Shown here one piece after another: positions 9,032 to 18,092 of a stretch of DNA of 64,000 nucleotides (positions are counted from its first letter, which is position 1; each line of letters opens with the position of its first letter). A program made the position numbers and the translations under genes. The DNA comes from Photobacterium alginatilyticum (lineage in GTDB: Bacteria > Pseudomonadota > Gammaproteobacteria > Enterobacterales > Vibrionaceae), in contig NZ_RSEJ01000003.1 in assembly GCF_009910675.1 (NCBI RefSeq), forward strand, positions 62,001 through 126,000. The letters run 5' to 3'. A model generated the notes under the pieces. It did not search any database. It saw only the letters and a list, made by a program, of their open reading frames with translations, and had not been told where the DNA came from.

Positions 9032-9238
9032 ATGCATAATCTAACGCTGTTATCTGACGCTGAAAAAAATCGTATTGAACTCGACAAGCAGGCGGCCTAC
9101 GCCGTTTGGCAAGTCAAAAATGCCAAGAAGGGATATGAGGTCTTTGCCGAGCTGAGTAATAATATTGACGATGATGACGAACGAGACTTTTTCGAGCGTT
9201 CCGTCAGTAAATACAAGTCTCAGATGGGCGTGGCATAG
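9032..9238 (+). CDS. DUF3283-like small protein
   Basis: A 68-residue acidic, helical, soluble protein beginning LLSDAEKNRIELDKQAAY, which matches my memory of the DUF3283 family of Vibrionaceae and relatives. The middle carries an acidic IDDDDERDFFE run. The function is unknown. The ribosome-binding site is weak. A strong terminator 55 bp downstream supports a monocistronic unit. Confidence 0.7.
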   Translation: MHNLTLLSDAEKNRIELDKQAAYAVWQVKNAKKGYEVFAELSNNIDDDDERDFFERSVSKYKSQMGVA

Positions 9239-9292
9239 CTTCACTTAATGCGTTCTATGAACCGTTTACCGAACAGACGTATGAATTGAATG

Positions 9293-9317
9293 AAAAGCTG
9301 CTGATGGCAGCTTTTTT
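9293..9317 (+). terminator. Rho-independent terminator
   Basis: AAAAGCTGC and GCAGCTTTT form a 9-bp stem around TGATG, with six T in all. The remaining 9318-9612 is the upstream region of the two-component operon, where I see no gene. Confidence 0.88.
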
Positions 9318-9612
9318 GATCTGGCTGTATTTTTTGCGCGCGCTTTTTATTTCTTTTCGGCCTCAATGTAGCGTAGCTGCTCAGTGATATTCGCGAAGTT
9401 CATGATTCTGAGGCATAATGCGCGCCTTTTTCTGTATGGTCTGGTATCTTAGGAAGAGACATAACCGGATGGGGTACTGATGTTTTCTGGCTTCGGCAAC
9501 CTAGATATTCTGGATTAACTATTTGGTAATACACCGGTGCCCGTTAGCTCAGGCAGAGTGCTTGTAGGCATTTGTTGGCAAGTTGGGCTGCCCGGTATAA
9601 AAGGAAGATGAA

Positions 9613-10344
9613 ATGAGTGCGAGCAAGAAGGTCCTTGTTGTTGATGACGATCAGGAGATTCGCGAGCTATTGGATGAATACCTGACGAAAGCAGGGTTTA
9701 CGGTAACAACGGCTGCCGAAGGCGAAGAAATGAAGCGTCGATTGGCTCTGGGTTATCCCGATCTCATTTTATTGGATGTCATGATGCCTGGTGATGATGG
9801 CTTCACCTTGTGTCAGTACATTCGTAAAACGTCCGACGTACCTATTATTATGCTGACGGCTGTCTCAGACGAGATGGATCAGATCATCGGCCTCGAGCTA
9901 GGGGCGGACGATTATATCGCCAAGCCATTCAGCCCTCGTCAGCTGATGGCCCGTATAAAAGCCTTGATGCGCAGGGTGAAAACAACCGAGGAAGCCCAGC
10001 AGGCAGCGCCGGCCACCCCTAAAGCGATTAGGTTTGCCAACTGGCGCTTGGAAACGGCTTCGCAGCGTTTGTTTGATTTGGAAAAGGGCAAGGACTATGA
10101 GCTGTCCGGCAGTGACTTTGCCTTGCTGATGCTATTTCTTACCCGTCCGAATGAGGTGCTGGATCGCGATACTATCTCGTTTGCAACCCGTGGCCGTGAA
10201 GCACATCCCTCGGAGCGTGGTATTGATGTTCAGCTGAGCCGCCTACGTCAGCGGTTGGGTGACAAAGGCACGCAGCAAAGGCTGATCAAAACCAGCCGAG
10301 GTAACGGTTATTCGTTCAATGCCGAAGTAACCTACGAAGAATAA
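9613..10344 (+). CDS. OmpR-family response regulator (GltR-like)
   Basis: A 243-residue DNA-binding regulator. The receiver domain (1-120) has the acidic pair DDD near 16-18, phospho-acceptor Asp in LILLDVMMPG near 55, the switch Thr (MLTA) and Lys (AKPFSP). A winged-helix domain follows (about 140-238) with ELSGSDFALL and the recognition segment DVQLSRLRQRLG plus the wing KTSRGNGY. AAGGAAGATGAA precedes the ATG. The kinase gene follows 35 bp later, and then comes a sugar-binding protein gene. The order suggests sugar-responsive regulation like Pseudomonas GltR-GtrS. This is an inference from context and similarity. Confidence 0.93.
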   Translation: MSASKKVLVVDDDQEIRELLDEYLTKAGFTVTTAAEGEEMKRRLALGYPDLILLDVMMPGDDGFTLCQYIRKTSDVPIIMLTAVSDEMDQIIGLELGADDYIAKPFSPRQLMARIKALMRRVKTTEEAQQAAPATPKAIRFANWRLETASQRLFDLEKGKDYELSGSDFALLMLFLTRPNEVLDRDTISFATRGREAHPSERGIDVQLSRLRQRLGDKGTQQRLIKTSRGNGYSFNAEVTYEE

Positions 10345-10379
10345 TTTCGCCCGATTGTGACCGAAGAAGGCATTGAGAC

Positions 10380-11822
10380 ATGAATTGGAAAAAGTGGTGG
10401 CCGAAGTCTCTTCTGGCGCGCACCTTGTGGTTTACCTTGCTGGCGGTATTTCTGGCACAGCTGATTGCCACTATTATTTGGTACGGGCAGTCAAAGCAGC
10501 GGGACTTGGAAGGGCTTGAGTCGGCATCGGCCAGTATGGCCAACATGTTCGCATCGACGGTCACTTTCTTTCAGTCACTACCTCTCGAATACCGTCATAT
10601 CGTCTTGGATCAGCTTCGGAATATGGGCGGTACCCGTTTCTTTGTTTCGTTTAACGAAGAAGAAATTCTGATCGACCCCATTCCGTCTTCACAGATGAAA
10701 AATACCGCGGTCAGGGTATTTGAAGAAGTGCTGAGCGAGAAATTGCCTCGGTTGGATGTTATCCGGGTTGAGTTCTCCCGTCCGGAAACTCTGCATGTGC
10801 TGAAAAATGATATTTTGCTGACCGATCTTCCTCGCTCCTGGGCACATTACACCTTGAGCCTGGAACCGTTCAACCCGCCAATTTTGGTTGTGCAGCTGGA
10901 GCTTGCAACCAATGAATGGCTGTATATTGCCGCCTTGTTGCCATCGCCGTATGTGACGCTGGAAGATGAGATCATTACCAAACAGCAGGTGATTTTTCTG
11001 ATCTTTATTACTACGCTGCTTTTGGTTTTCACCTACTTCATGATCCGTCGTCAAACCAAGCCGCTTAAGCGTCTGGCAAACGCGGCCAATGCGCTCAGTC
11101 TGGATATCTATCAGCCGCCATTGGTGGAAGAAGGAGCCAGTGAACTGGTGACAGCCACGCAGGCCTTTAACCGTATGCAGCTTCGCCTGCGGCGTTATAT
11201 CGACGACAGGGAACATCTGTTTTCGGCGATTTCTCATGATTTGAAAACGCCGATCACCCGGTTACGACTCCGTGCCGAGCTGATTGATGACGAGGCCAAG
11301 ATTGAGAAATTCAACCGCGATCTTGATGAGCTTGAAATGATGGTCAAGGGTGCGCTGCAAACCGTGAAAGACACCGACCTTCATGAAAACCTAACCCAGG
11401 TCGATCTGTCTGAAATGCTGCGCAGCATCGCCGAGCGCCATAATACCAAAAAGATAAAGGTGCATATCCCCAATACCAAGATTGCCCCGATGACAGGTAA
11501 GCCGCTGGCGCTGAAGCGTTGCCTGAGCAACCTTATCGATAATGGCGTCAAATATGGTCACGAAGTGAGTCTAATCGTGTCTGATGAATCTGACGCACTG
11601 GTACTGATCATCAAAGATAAAGGGGACGGTATCCCTGAAGAAATGCTCGAGACCGTTTTTGAACCGTATTTCCGGATTGCCAAGGATGATGAAGGACATG
11701 GGTTGGGGATGGGGATTGCCCGAAATATTATTCACGCCCACGGCGGTGATATGACTATTCATAATGCCAAAGAAGGCGGGCTGGAGGTGAAGGTTTATAT
11801 TCCCCGCCTGCTGAAAGAATAG
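10380..11822 (+). CDS. Two-component sensor histidine kinase (EnvZ/GtrS-like)
   Basis: A 480-residue inner-membrane kinase. TM1 is at about residues 15-35, the periplasmic sensor domain at about 36-203, TM2 ([17 protein letters not shown]) at about 204-222 and HAMP at 225-275. HisKA carries the phospho-His in [14 protein letters not shown] near 282. HATPase shows [17 protein letters not shown] and GHGLGMGIA. It pairs with the regulator immediately upstream. Its moderate periplasmic domain could read the sugar-binding protein encoded 31 bp downstream, as proposed for other binding-protein-assisted kinases. No direct evidence for that is visible. Confidence 0.93.
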   Translation: MNWKKWWPKSLLARTLWFTLLAVFLAQLIATIIWYGQSKQRDLEGLESASASMANMFASTVTFFQSLPLEYRHIVLDQLRNMGGTRFFVSFNEEEILIDPIPSSQMKNTAVRVFEEVLSEKLPRLDVIRVEFSRPETLHVLKNDILLTDLPRSWAHYTLSLEPFNPPILVVQLELATNEWLYIAALLPSPYVTLEDEIITKQQVIFLIFITTLLLVFTYFMIRRQTKPLKRLANAANALSLDIYQPPLVEEGASELVTATQAFNRMQLRLRRYIDDREHLFSAISHDLKTPITRLRLRAELIDDEAKIEKFNRDLDELEMMVKGALQTVKDTDLHENLTQVDLSEMLRSIAERHNTKKIKVHIPNTKIAPMTGKPLALKRCLSNLIDNGVKYGHEVSLIVSDESDALVLIIKDKGDGIPEEMLETVFEPYFRIAKDDEGHGLGMGIARNIIHAHGGDMTIHNAKEGGLEVKVYIPRLLKE

Positions 11823-11853
11823 CGTCACTGGTCGTTTTTGTAGTAAGAGCGAG

Positions 11854-13104
11854 ATGATGAAACTAAAACAGACACTGTCAGCAATTACCCTGTCTTTGAT
11901 GGCTGCCGCGTCCCATGCCGGTGAAGTGGAGGTACTCCACTGGTGGACATCCGGGGGCGAGGCCAAGTCGGTGTCGGTCCTGAAAGGGTTGATGGAAGAG
12001 CAAGGCAACAGCTGGAAAGATTTCGCGATTGCCGGTGGTGGCGGTGAAAGTGCCATGACTGTATTGAAAACCCGGGCAGTATCGGGTAACCCTCCGTCGG
12101 CGGCTCAGATCAAAGGCCATGATATCCAGGAGTGGGGCCGGTTGGGGTTTCTTACTGATTTGAGCGATGTTGCCAGAGAAGAAAACTGGGACAACGTATT
12201 GCCGGAAGTGGTTACCAAAGTCATGAAATACGATGGTGACTATGTGGCCGTGCCGGTAAACGTTCACCGTGTAAATTGGCTGTGGGTAAATCCGGACGTA
12301 CTTAAAAAATCAGGCGCATCGATACCGACAACCTTGGATGAGTTTTTCAAGGTGGCCGATAAGGTCAAAGCAGCCGGATTTATCCCTCTGGCACACGGTG
12401 GCCAACCATGGCAGGACATTACATTGTTTGAAGCGGTAGCCCTTGCCGTACTGGGTGCCGAGGATTACCAGAAAGCCTTTGTTGATTTGGATATGGATGT
12501 ATTGTCAGGCGAGGGGATGACGGAAGTTTTCGTCCAGTTCAGGAAAATGCGTGACTATATCGATCCTAAATATCGGGGTAGGAGCTGGAACTCGGCCACA
12601 TCGATGGTGATCAATGGCGAGGCGGCCATGCAGATCATGGGAGACTGGGCCAAAGGTGAATTTGCGGCTGCTGGTAAAACGCCGGGCAAAGATTACCTTT
12701 GTGTTTCTGCTCCGGGTACCCAAGGCCAGTTCACCTACAATATTGACAGTTTTGCTTTTTTTAAGCTGAGTGAGGAAGCTGATCGCAAGGCACAGAAAGA
12801 CTTGGCGCGAACCATACTCGATAAAGACTTCCAGGAAGTCTTCAATTTGAACAAAGGCTCGATTCCTGTTCGCCTGGACATGGATATGAGTCGTTTCGAT
12901 AAGTGCGCACTGGATTCGATGGCAACATTCAAGACCACATCCTCAAGTGGCGGGCTGGTGCCGAGTGTCTCGCAAGGCCTCGCAACAACAAGTTATGTTC
13001 AGGCTGCCATATTCGATGTGGTGACCAATTTCTTTAATGCCAAGGATCCCAAGCCTGAGAAAGCGGCCCGAAAACTGGCGCGCGCAGTCAAAGCCGCTAT
13101 GTAA
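11854..13104 (+). CDS. Orphan sugar ABC-transporter substrate-binding protein (GtsA-like)
   Basis: A 416-residue periplasmic protein with a signal peptide (cleavage after SHA near residue 23). The mature start [16 protein letters not shown], the [14 protein letters not shown] loop and [12 protein letters not shown] are characteristic of the glucose/mannose-type binding proteins of the extracellular solute-binding family 1, such as Pseudomonas GtsA. Normally gtsB, gtsC and an ATPase gene follow. Here the next gene is a SixA-like phosphatase and no permease is in the window. The protein may supply a distant transporter, or act as the ligand-bound input of the two-component system upstream. A possible weak hairpin (CCCCA/TGGGG, 13146-13161) follows. 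Confidence 0.9.
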   Translation: MMKLKQTLSAITLSLMAAASHAGEVEVLHWWTSGGEAKSVSVLKGLMEEQGNSWKDFAIAGGGGESAMTVLKTRAVSGNPPSAAQIKGHDIQEWGRLGFLTDLSDVAREENWDNVLPEVVTKVMKYDGDYVAVPVNVHRVNWLWVNPDVLKKSGASIPTTLDEFFKVADKVKAAGFIPLAHGGQPWQDITLFEAVALAVLGAEDYQKAFVDLDMDVLSGEGMTEVFVQFRKMRDYIDPKYRGRSWNSATSMVINGEAAMQIMGDWAKGEFAAAGKTPGKDYLCVSAPGTQGQFTYNIDSFAFFKLSEEADRKAQKDLARTILDKDFQEVFNLNKGSIPVRLDMDMSRFDKCALDSMATFKTTSSSGGLVPSVSQGLATTSYVQAAIFDVVTNFFNAKDPKPEKAARKLARAVKAAM

Positions 13105-13262
13105 GATATTTCGGCCCTGGAGACCAAGGCCGACCTTCCTCTCATCCCCATTTATTTGGGGGGTGTCTCTTTCCCTTTACCACGTTTTCAAAAGGGATCT
13201 ATATACTTATACCAAACGGAATGAGTATCGACGTATGCGCTACGCTGGAGGGGACGTTGAGA

Positions 13263-13778
13263 ATGAAGCTATTATTTTTAGTTCGCCATGCAAAGTCTTC
13301 CTGGGACGATCCGACACTTGATGATCATGAGCGTCCACTGAACGATCGAGGTATGAAGAATGCGCCGGAGATGGTGCACCGCCTTAACGCCTGGCAAACT
13401 GGTCCTCAGCTGATTATCTCCAGTTCGGCGTTAAGAGCTGCTCAGACCGCGTATTTCTTTTCCAAAGGGCTTTCCAGCGAGCCTAAACTGGAGACGTGTT
13501 CTGAACTCTATACGGAATCAGCTTTCGATTTGCTGGATGTTATCAAAGACAGCTCGACACAGGTCGATCGCCTGATGGTGGTATGCCACAATCCGGCGAT
13601 CAATGACTTGGTGAACATGCTGGGTTTGCACATCGATAATATGCCAACCTGCGGCGTAGCGGTGTTTGCTTTTGAAGTTGACTGTTGGCAGGCAGTAGTG
13701 AGTGAGCAGGCCGAGGCTATCTATTACGATTACCCAAAGCGAAAAAAGAAGGTGTTTGTGATGCGGGATGACGAGTAA
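13263..13778 (+). CDS. SixA-like histidine phosphatase
   Basis: A 171-residue cytoplasmic protein of the histidine phosphatase superfamily. The RHG-type motif LVRHAKSSWDD holds the catalytic His near residue 9, and MVVCHNPAIND provides the second catalytic His. The compact size without an insert fits the SixA branch, which dephosphorylates phospho-His in proteins such as HPr-like or Hpt domains. I placed the start at 13263 because GGAGGGG lies nine bases upstream and the first residues match the family. An in-frame ATG at 13221 would add 14 unlikely residues. Possible partners in this window are the Hpt kinase and the PtsA protein, but that is speculation. Confidence 0.85.
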   Translation: MKLLFLVRHAKSSWDDPTLDDHERPLNDRGMKNAPEMVHRLNAWQTGPQLIISSSALRAAQTAYFFSKGLSSEPKLETCSELYTESAFDLLDVIKDSSTQVDRLMVVCHNPAINDLVNMLGLHIDNMPTCGVAVFAFEVDCWQAVVSEQAEAIYYDYPKRKKKVFVMRDDE

Positions 13779-13843
13779 ACCGCCCGTAATTTGCTACTCT
13801 GCTGCAAACTTCACCACTTGATTAATAAAGGCCTCTATGGTGC

Positions 13844-13872
13844 TTTACAAGCTTAAATGTCCTCTGTATTAT
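13844..13872 (+). promoter_or_regulatory. Sigma-70 promoter of tRNA-Ser copy 1
   Basis: TTTACA (-35), a spacer of exactly 17 bases, and TATTAT (-10), followed by the GC-rich discriminator CGCCGC typical of stringently controlled stable-RNA promoters. Confidence 0.8.
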
Positions 13873-13885
13873 TCGCCGCACTTAC

Positions 13886-13976
13886 GGAGAGATGGCTGAG
13901 TGGTTGAAAGCACCGGTCTTGAAAACCGGCATACGTTTGTAGCGTATCTAGGGTTCAAATCCCTATCTCTCCGCCA
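13886..13976 (+). tRNA. tRNA-Ser (anticodon UGA), copy 1
   Basis: 91 bases including encoded CCA. The acceptor stem is GGAGAGA/TCTCTCC with discriminator G. The D-arm is present, the anticodon loop CTTGAAA gives anticodon TGA, there is a long class II variable arm, and the T-loop is GTTCAAATC. It reads UCA and wobbling UCN codons. It is identical to a second copy at 45543. Confidence 0.97.
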
Positions 13977-13986
13977 CTTTTAAAGA

Positions 13987-14014
13987 AAACCGCTAAGAAG
14001 TTAGCGGTTTTTTT
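13987..14014 (+). terminator. Terminator of tRNA-Ser copy 1
   Basis: AAACCGCTAA and TTAGCGGTTT form a 10-bp stem around GAAG, followed by four more T. Confidence 0.9.
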
Positions 14015-14026
14015 ATATCTAAAATA

Positions 14027-14069
14027 TAGGGTTCAAATCCGCAATACCCTCGAAGCACTCCGCCACATT
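14027..14069 (+). pseudogene. tRNA-Ser 3'-half remnant
   Basis: TAGGGTTCAAATCC (14 bases) repeats the T-arm of the adjacent tRNA-Ser. CTCCGCCACATT (14058-14069) repeats the 3' end plus flank of the second tRNA copy at 45627-45638. Between them are unrelated bases, so no tRNA can fold. A second terminator follows at once, as if a tandem tRNA gene had been partly lost or rearranged. Confidence 0.65.
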
Positions 14070-14071
14070 TG

Positions 14072-14099
14072 AAAAGCCAGCTTAATTGCTGGCTTTTTT
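14072..14099 (+). terminator. Second terminator after the tRNA remnant
   Basis: AAAAGCCAGC and GCTGGCTTTT form a 10-bp stem around TTAATT with a T-run. Confidence 0.88.
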
Positions 14100-14305
14100 A
14101 CATCTGTTGCTTGGCAGAGATGCTGGGCTTTGGTCGTTTGAGCTGTTCGAACTGCAAGAGATAGCTAAAACGCCAACTGACTTCGAACGTTTGCTTTTTT
14201 CAATATCCTAGGCAACCCACCATTACTGTGATGTCAAACAGGGCCGAAGTGCAATAATTACTTATAATACTGTCATTTAATGGACTGAAGTTGGCTCAGA
14301 TTCTT

Positions 14306-15163
14306 ATGGATAACAGCTTATCAATAGAGAAGGCTATCAGTAACTTGGTGGGGCAGGCACGCCCGTTTGAGCAGGTGTTGTTTGGCAGTAACCAGCCAGC
14401 GCCGCCAGAGCTTGCCTATCAGGTCGATTTTCCGCGGATTGAGCTGGTGCTGGAGGGGCGTCTGCCGATGCAGATAGCGACCCAGGACGGTAAGTCTATC
14501 GACATTGAGTTGGTGCCGGGGAAAGTGTTGTATCTTCCTGACTTTTGCTGGAACAAACCGACTTTTACCGAGCCGGTGACTACGCTGAGTCTGCTGTTCG
14601 GTCGCCAGAGCCTGGGATTTAGCCTGTTGCACTGGAATGGCGAAGGGTTTGAGGCACCGAAAAAGCGTCATATACCTCGTCGCGGCCCACGTACCGGTAC
14701 GTTTATCCTGCGGGCACTGGAAGAGCTGTGCTGGCATCAGGAAGAGCAACAAACCGCGCAGTTGTTAATCCATTCTTTGCTGAGCAATTCACAGGAACTC
14801 CTCACTCACCCGCCCGAGACACCGTCGAAGGGGCATGCGGTATTTGAGGCTATTCGGGATTATATCGATCACCATTATCAAGAGGCGATCACCCGGGAAT
14901 CTGTCGCCAAAGAGTTCTATATCTGCCCGAACTACCTGTCTCAGCTGTTTTATAGCAAGGGAGGAGTGAAGTTTCAGGATTACCTCATTCAGGCCCGGCT
15001 GGAAAAGGCAAAGTACCTGCTGAAAAAATACGATATGAAGGTGAAAGAGGTCGCCCATAATTGCGGATTCAAAGACAGCAATTACTTCTGCCGGGCGTTT
15101 CGGAAAAATACCAACCGTTCACCGTCCGAGTATCGAGTCCACTACCGCAGTAAGCTGACATAG
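14306..15163 (+). CDS. AraC-family transcriptional regulator
   Basis: A 285-residue protein. An N-terminal cupin-like sensing domain spans about 1-150 (VELVLEGRLPMQIA, VPGKVLYLPDFCWNKPTF). The C-terminal AraC domain has two helix-turn-helix units: SVAKEFYICPNYLSQLFYSKGG and VKEVAHNCGFKDSNYFCRAF, ending in the R-x-SPSEYR signature. A TATAAT box lies at 14263-14268. A TTG start at 14291 would add five residues, and neither start has a strong ribosome site. It converges with the PhyH dioxygenase gene, a pairing in which such regulators often control the oxygenase. Confidence 0.9.
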   Translation: MDNSLSIEKAISNLVGQARPFEQVLFGSNQPAPPELAYQVDFPRIELVLEGRLPMQIATQDGKSIDIELVPGKVLYLPDFCWNKPTFTEPVTTLSLLFGRQSLGFSLLHWNGEGFEAPKKRHIPRRGPRTGTFILRALEELCWHQEEQQTAQLLIHSLLSNSQELLTHPPETPSKGHAVFEAIRDYIDHHYQEAITRESVAKEFYICPNYLSQLFYSKGGVKFQDYLIQARLEKAKYLLKKYDMKVKEVAHNCGFKDSNYFCRAFRKNTNRSPSEYRVHYRSKLT

Positions 15164-15263
15164 TTGTTAGCGGTAATTGCCAAAATAATATGTCATGAAT
15201 CGCCGAGCTTCTGAACGCTATACAGAAGCTCGGCAATATTACTGACTGTCGCAATCCTACAGA

Positions 15264-16031
15264 TTATTCTACATCAAGCAGCCACTTTTGTGCCGGGGTC
15301 AGGCGGCTAAGTGTCGCTTCGGTGATCCAGCGACGCTGATCCTGCTGCTGCGGATCATCACGGCGGGTGAAATAGCCATGCAGGACACGGCGCCGGCTAC
15401 CGATATGGTTAATGGTGCCACCATGCCATGTGTGTGCGTTGAAGATCATGACACTGCCTGCAGGGCATTCGAGGATGATTTCGTCGGGGTGCGGGGCATC
15501 GGGATCTTGCAAGGCTTCCTCGGGAAGTTCGGGGCGATTGTGTGTGCCGGGAATAATTCGTGGTGAGCCGTTCTCAGCACTTAGATCATCAATGGCCCAA
15601 ATGGAGTTGAGAACATGTACTCTCGGGAAGTCGGGTCTTGGTTGTTTCCAGTCACCATGGAGGGGCTGGTGGCCACCGCCGGGGTGCGCTTCTCGGCCAT
15701 TAAGGCTTGATACCCGAAACTCGCCGCCGAAAACGTGCTTGGCCGCGGCAAGAAGCAAAGGGTGGCTCCAGACTTTTTCCCAAACGGTTCCCTTGTTGAT
15801 GAGATTCGCTACACGGGTCACTGTTGCCTCTGTGTGGTGTTCTCTGGCTAAATCCTGACCTTCGCGTTCAACTAAAGCATCGAAGGTTCTGCGCATTTCA
15901 TCAAGCCAGTCTGGCTCAATCATGTTGGGTACGATGGTAAAGCCGTGGGTGTCCAATTCGTCAATCATTGTTGGAGACAATGCAATATCGGCACCCAGGG
16001 CTGTTAGATGTTGGCTGGCTATCTTACTCAT
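15264..16031 (-). CDS. Phytanoyl-CoA dioxygenase (PhyH) family protein
   Basis: A 255-residue Fe(II)/2-oxoglutarate-dependent oxygenase. The metal triad is visible as HGD (in PLHGDWKQ, near residue 124) and the distal His in TWHGG near 203. A 2-oxoglutarate-anchoring Arg lies in HGYFTRRD. The DELDTHGFTIVPNMI start is typical of the family. The substrate is unknown. Bacterial relatives hydroxylate small molecules such as ectoine, phosphonates or lipids. GAGGA precedes the ATG. The gene ends 100 bp from the convergent AraC regulator. Confidence 0.88.
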   Translation of the reverse strand: MSKIASQHLTALGADIALSPTMIDELDTHGFTIVPNMIEPDWLDEMRRTFDALVEREGQDLAREHHTEATVTRVANLINKGTVWEKVWSHPLLLAAAKHVFGGEFRVSSLNGREAHPGGGHQPLHGDWKQPRPDFPRVHVLNSIWAIDDLSAENGSPRIIPGTHNRPELPEEALQDPDAPHPDEIILECPAGSVMIFNAHTWHGGTINHIGSRRRVLHGYFTRRDDPQQQDQRRWITEATLSRLTPAQKWLLDVE

Positions 16032-16197
16032 TGGCTGATCCTCTTTTTGTTATGGCTTGGTGTTAACTCAATCCTAAGGAATCATGCGCAAGTGATAATC
16101 AGCTCATAAGTTAGATTTACTGGATTAATGTTGACTTGTTTTCCATGTGTGATCTTTGTTGTATTTATGTTTCGTGCGTCGCAGCCTTATTTGCCGA

Positions 16198-17190
16198 TTA
16201 ATAAATACCGGCTTTGTGCAGCTGAGTCAGGTTGATCACACCCAGAAAGCGTTGTTCGTCATCAAGTACCGGTAATGCCGTAATGCTGTTGTCCAGCATT
16301 ATTGTAAGAGCATGACTGCAGAGTTCTCCTTGTCGGGATGAGATAAAGTTGCGGGTCATGGTTTCACCGACGCTCTGGTTCAGGGCAGATTCTTTGGCCA
16401 GCGCACGGCGTAGATCACCATCGGTGAATACCCCGACAACCTTCTCGTTCTCGACCACGGCGAGCAGGCCTAAGCCGGAGGCACAGAGCAGCGAGATGGC
16501 TTCCACGAGCGTGCTGTGGGGCGAGCACTGCGGTGATGCCAGCGCTGTGTCTATCACTGTATCGACTTTCAACAGGAGCTTGGCACCCAGGCTGCCTGCC
16601 GGGTGAGAGCGTGCAAAGTCATGGTGGTCGAAGTTACGCATCCTCATGGCGGAGATAGCAAGCGCATCGCCCATCATCAAGGTATTGACGGCGCTGGAAG
16701 TCGGAGCCAGGCCGAGCGGGCAGGCTTCTTTGGTTGTGCTGATATCCAAGATGACATCACAACTGGTGGCCAGAAATGATGAGTGATTGCCGGTCATTGC
16801 AATGGTGTTTAGTTCGAGCTCCTGCAGCCTTGGTAGCATGAGCTTGAACTCGCTGGCTTCGCCGGAATAGGAAATCAGGATGATGAGATCGCCCTTGGTC
16901 GCCATCCCCAGATCGCCATGCAATGCCTCGGCCGGGTGAACAAAGAAGGCAGGAGAACCCGTCGAGGCCAGCGAGGCGGCAATTTTCTTTCCGATATGGC
17001 CGGATTTGCCGATACCGGTGATGATAACTTTGCCCTGGCATTGGGCAATGAGTCTGCAGGCTTCGGCGAAGTCTGTCTTCAGGCGTTGCAACAGCTGTTG
17101 GGCTTCGTTGAGCTCGGTTTGAATAACGTCCCGGCCAAACCCGATAATAGTGTCATCATGAATGTCGGCAATAAAACGTGAATCTTGCAT
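16198..17190 (-). CDS. SIS-CBS sugar-phosphate isomerase (KpsF/GutQ family)
   Basis: A 330-residue protein. The N-terminal SIS domain (about 35-180) carries ITGIGKSGHIGKKIAAS, HPAEALHGDLGM and ISYSGEASEF. Two CBS domains follow (about 210-325). KpsF, GutQ and KdsD convert D-ribulose-5-phosphate to D-arabinose-5-phosphate. AAGGGA two bases before the ATG at 17190 fixes the start; the longer frame to 17262 is not needed. A housekeeping kdsD is expected with the LPS export genes elsewhere, so this is probably an accessory, GutQ-like copy. It is on the same strand as the gldA-ptsA group and may act on sugar phosphates from it. Confidence 0.88.
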   Translation of the reverse strand: MQDSRFIADIHDDTIIGFGRDVIQTELNEAQQLLQRLKTDFAEACRLIAQCQGKVIITGIGKSGHIGKKIAASLASTGSPAFFVHPAEALHGDLGMATKGDLIILISYSGEASEFKLMLPRLQELELNTIAMTGNHSSFLATSCDVILDISTTKEACPLGLAPTSSAVNTLMMGDALAISAMRMRNFDHHDFARSHPAGSLGAKLLLKVDTVIDTALASPQCSPHSTLVEAISLLCASGLGLLAVVENEKVVGVFTDGDLRRALAKESALNQSVGETMTRNFISSRQGELCSHALTIMLDNSITALPVLDDEQRFLGVINLTQLHKAGIY

Positions 17191-17306
17191 AAGGTCCCTT
17201 AAAGTAACAAGCCCTCGATAGGGCTTGGTCGTATAGTGGAAAGCGTCAGTCGCGGATGGCAAGTTTGAGAGCTTTAAACTTCATTGTGCTAAACCTTAAT
17301 TATTGG

Positions 17307-17603
17307 TCAGAGACTATAGTCGAAGACGATAAGATTTTTGATGATCGGACGAAAAATGACTTTCAGCGCTTCGTGTTTTGGGTGAGGAAGGTAGGCCTGT
17401 CTGGCAGCCTCGTCTTCAAAGGTCATCAAGACACAATGGGTGAAAGCCTGGTTTTTGCCTTCGGGGCTGTCATTGACTCCCCACTCGACTTCCGTAACGC
17501 CCTCAATCTGTCCGGGGATCTGCTCGAAAGCAAGCCTGACGGCATCAACCTGCTCGGGACTGGCTTCGGGATTGAGCTCTATCAGTAGAATGTGGCGTAT
17601 CAT
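17307..17603 (-). CDS. Dabb-domain (stress-responsive alpha-beta barrel) protein
   Basis: A 98-residue single-domain protein starting MIRHILLIELNPEAS, with the Dabb hallmarks: the strand motif RHILLIEL, VEWGVNDSPEG, and FEDEAARQAYLPHPKHEAL. These ferredoxin-like dimers have varied or unknown functions. The ATG overlaps the upstream UPF0303 stop (ATGA), which shows translational coupling and supports this start. It is the last gene of the ptsA-gldA-UPF0303-Dabb unit. A role in handling a reactive carbonyl such as hydroxyacetone is conceivable but unproven. Confidence 0.82.
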   Translation of the reverse strand: MIRHILLIELNPEASPEQVDAVRLAFEQIPGQIEGVTEVEWGVNDSPEGKNQAFTHCVLMTFEDEAARQAYLPHPKHEALKVIFRPIIKNLIVFDYSL

Positions 17604-18085
17604 GCACAATTTTCCTGTGTTTCATGTGGGTCGAGAAAGCGCTCCAGGACATTGACAATAAGCCGGTGATCTTCTTTTTGCGGTAATCCCGAGACTGAAA
17701 TTGCCCCAATGACGCCGGTATTGCGGATCGTCAGCGGAAAACTGCCGCCATAGGGCGCAAATTCTCGCGGATCGATCAGAGCACTATTCTCAATTGTACT
17801 TTCTTTCGCTTTGTAATAATTCCCCATATACCACGAACTATGCTGATAACGATGAACGACATTGCGTTTTCGACGTATCCATTCCAAGTTGTCAATGGTG
17901 GTATTGTGCATGGCATAGCTGAACAGGCACTGATTGTTTACCGTAATATCAATAGCGACACTGGCGTTAAGTTGCTCGGCCGCTTCCTTGAGCGCGCAAC
18001 CGAGCTCCCATGCGCGCTGGTGGTTGAAATAGGCAAACTGCAGTCGACTCTCTTCGGCCAGCAATTCGGTGAGTAGATCATTCAT
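17600..18085 (-). CDS. UPF0303 (HbpS/GlcG-like) protein
   Basis: A 161-residue protein of the UPF0303/DUF336-related fold, with FSYAMHNTTIDNLEWIRRKRNVVHRY, PREFAPYGGSFPLTI, GVIGAISVSGLPQKEDH. Members are cytoplasmic with poorly defined roles (some relatives bind haem or corrinoids). The ATG at 18085 gives the normal family length and follows AAGGG at the end of gldA (the gap to the gldA stop is seven bases). A longer in-frame start inside gldA is less likely. Co-transcription with ptsA and gldA suggests an accessory role in anhydro-sugar or hydroxyacetone metabolism. Confidence 0.82.
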   Translation of the reverse strand: MNDLLTELLAEESRLQFAYFNHQRAWELGCALKEAAEQLNASVAIDITVNNQCLFSYAMHNTTIDNLEWIRRKRNVVHRYQHSSWYMGNYYKAKESTIENSALIDPREFAPYGGSFPLTIRNTGVIGAISVSGLPQKEDHRLIVNVLERFLDPHETQENCA

Positions 18086-18092
18086 TATGGTG

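Noticed and set aside
9539..9600. tRNA-like stretch GCCCGTTAGCTCAGGCAGAGT upstream of the response regulator
   Set aside because: It resembles a D-arm, but there is no anticodon arm, no GTTCRA T-loop and no matching acceptor stem. It is most likely chance similarity in the operon leader.
10689..11237. 182-codon minus-strand frame inside the histidine kinase gene
   Set aside because: It lies entirely antisense to a gene with all expected kinase motifs and has no recognisable product.
13037..13321. 94-codon frame spanning the end of the binding protein and the start of the phosphatase gene
   Set aside because: It overlaps both well-supported genes in another frame and has no family features.
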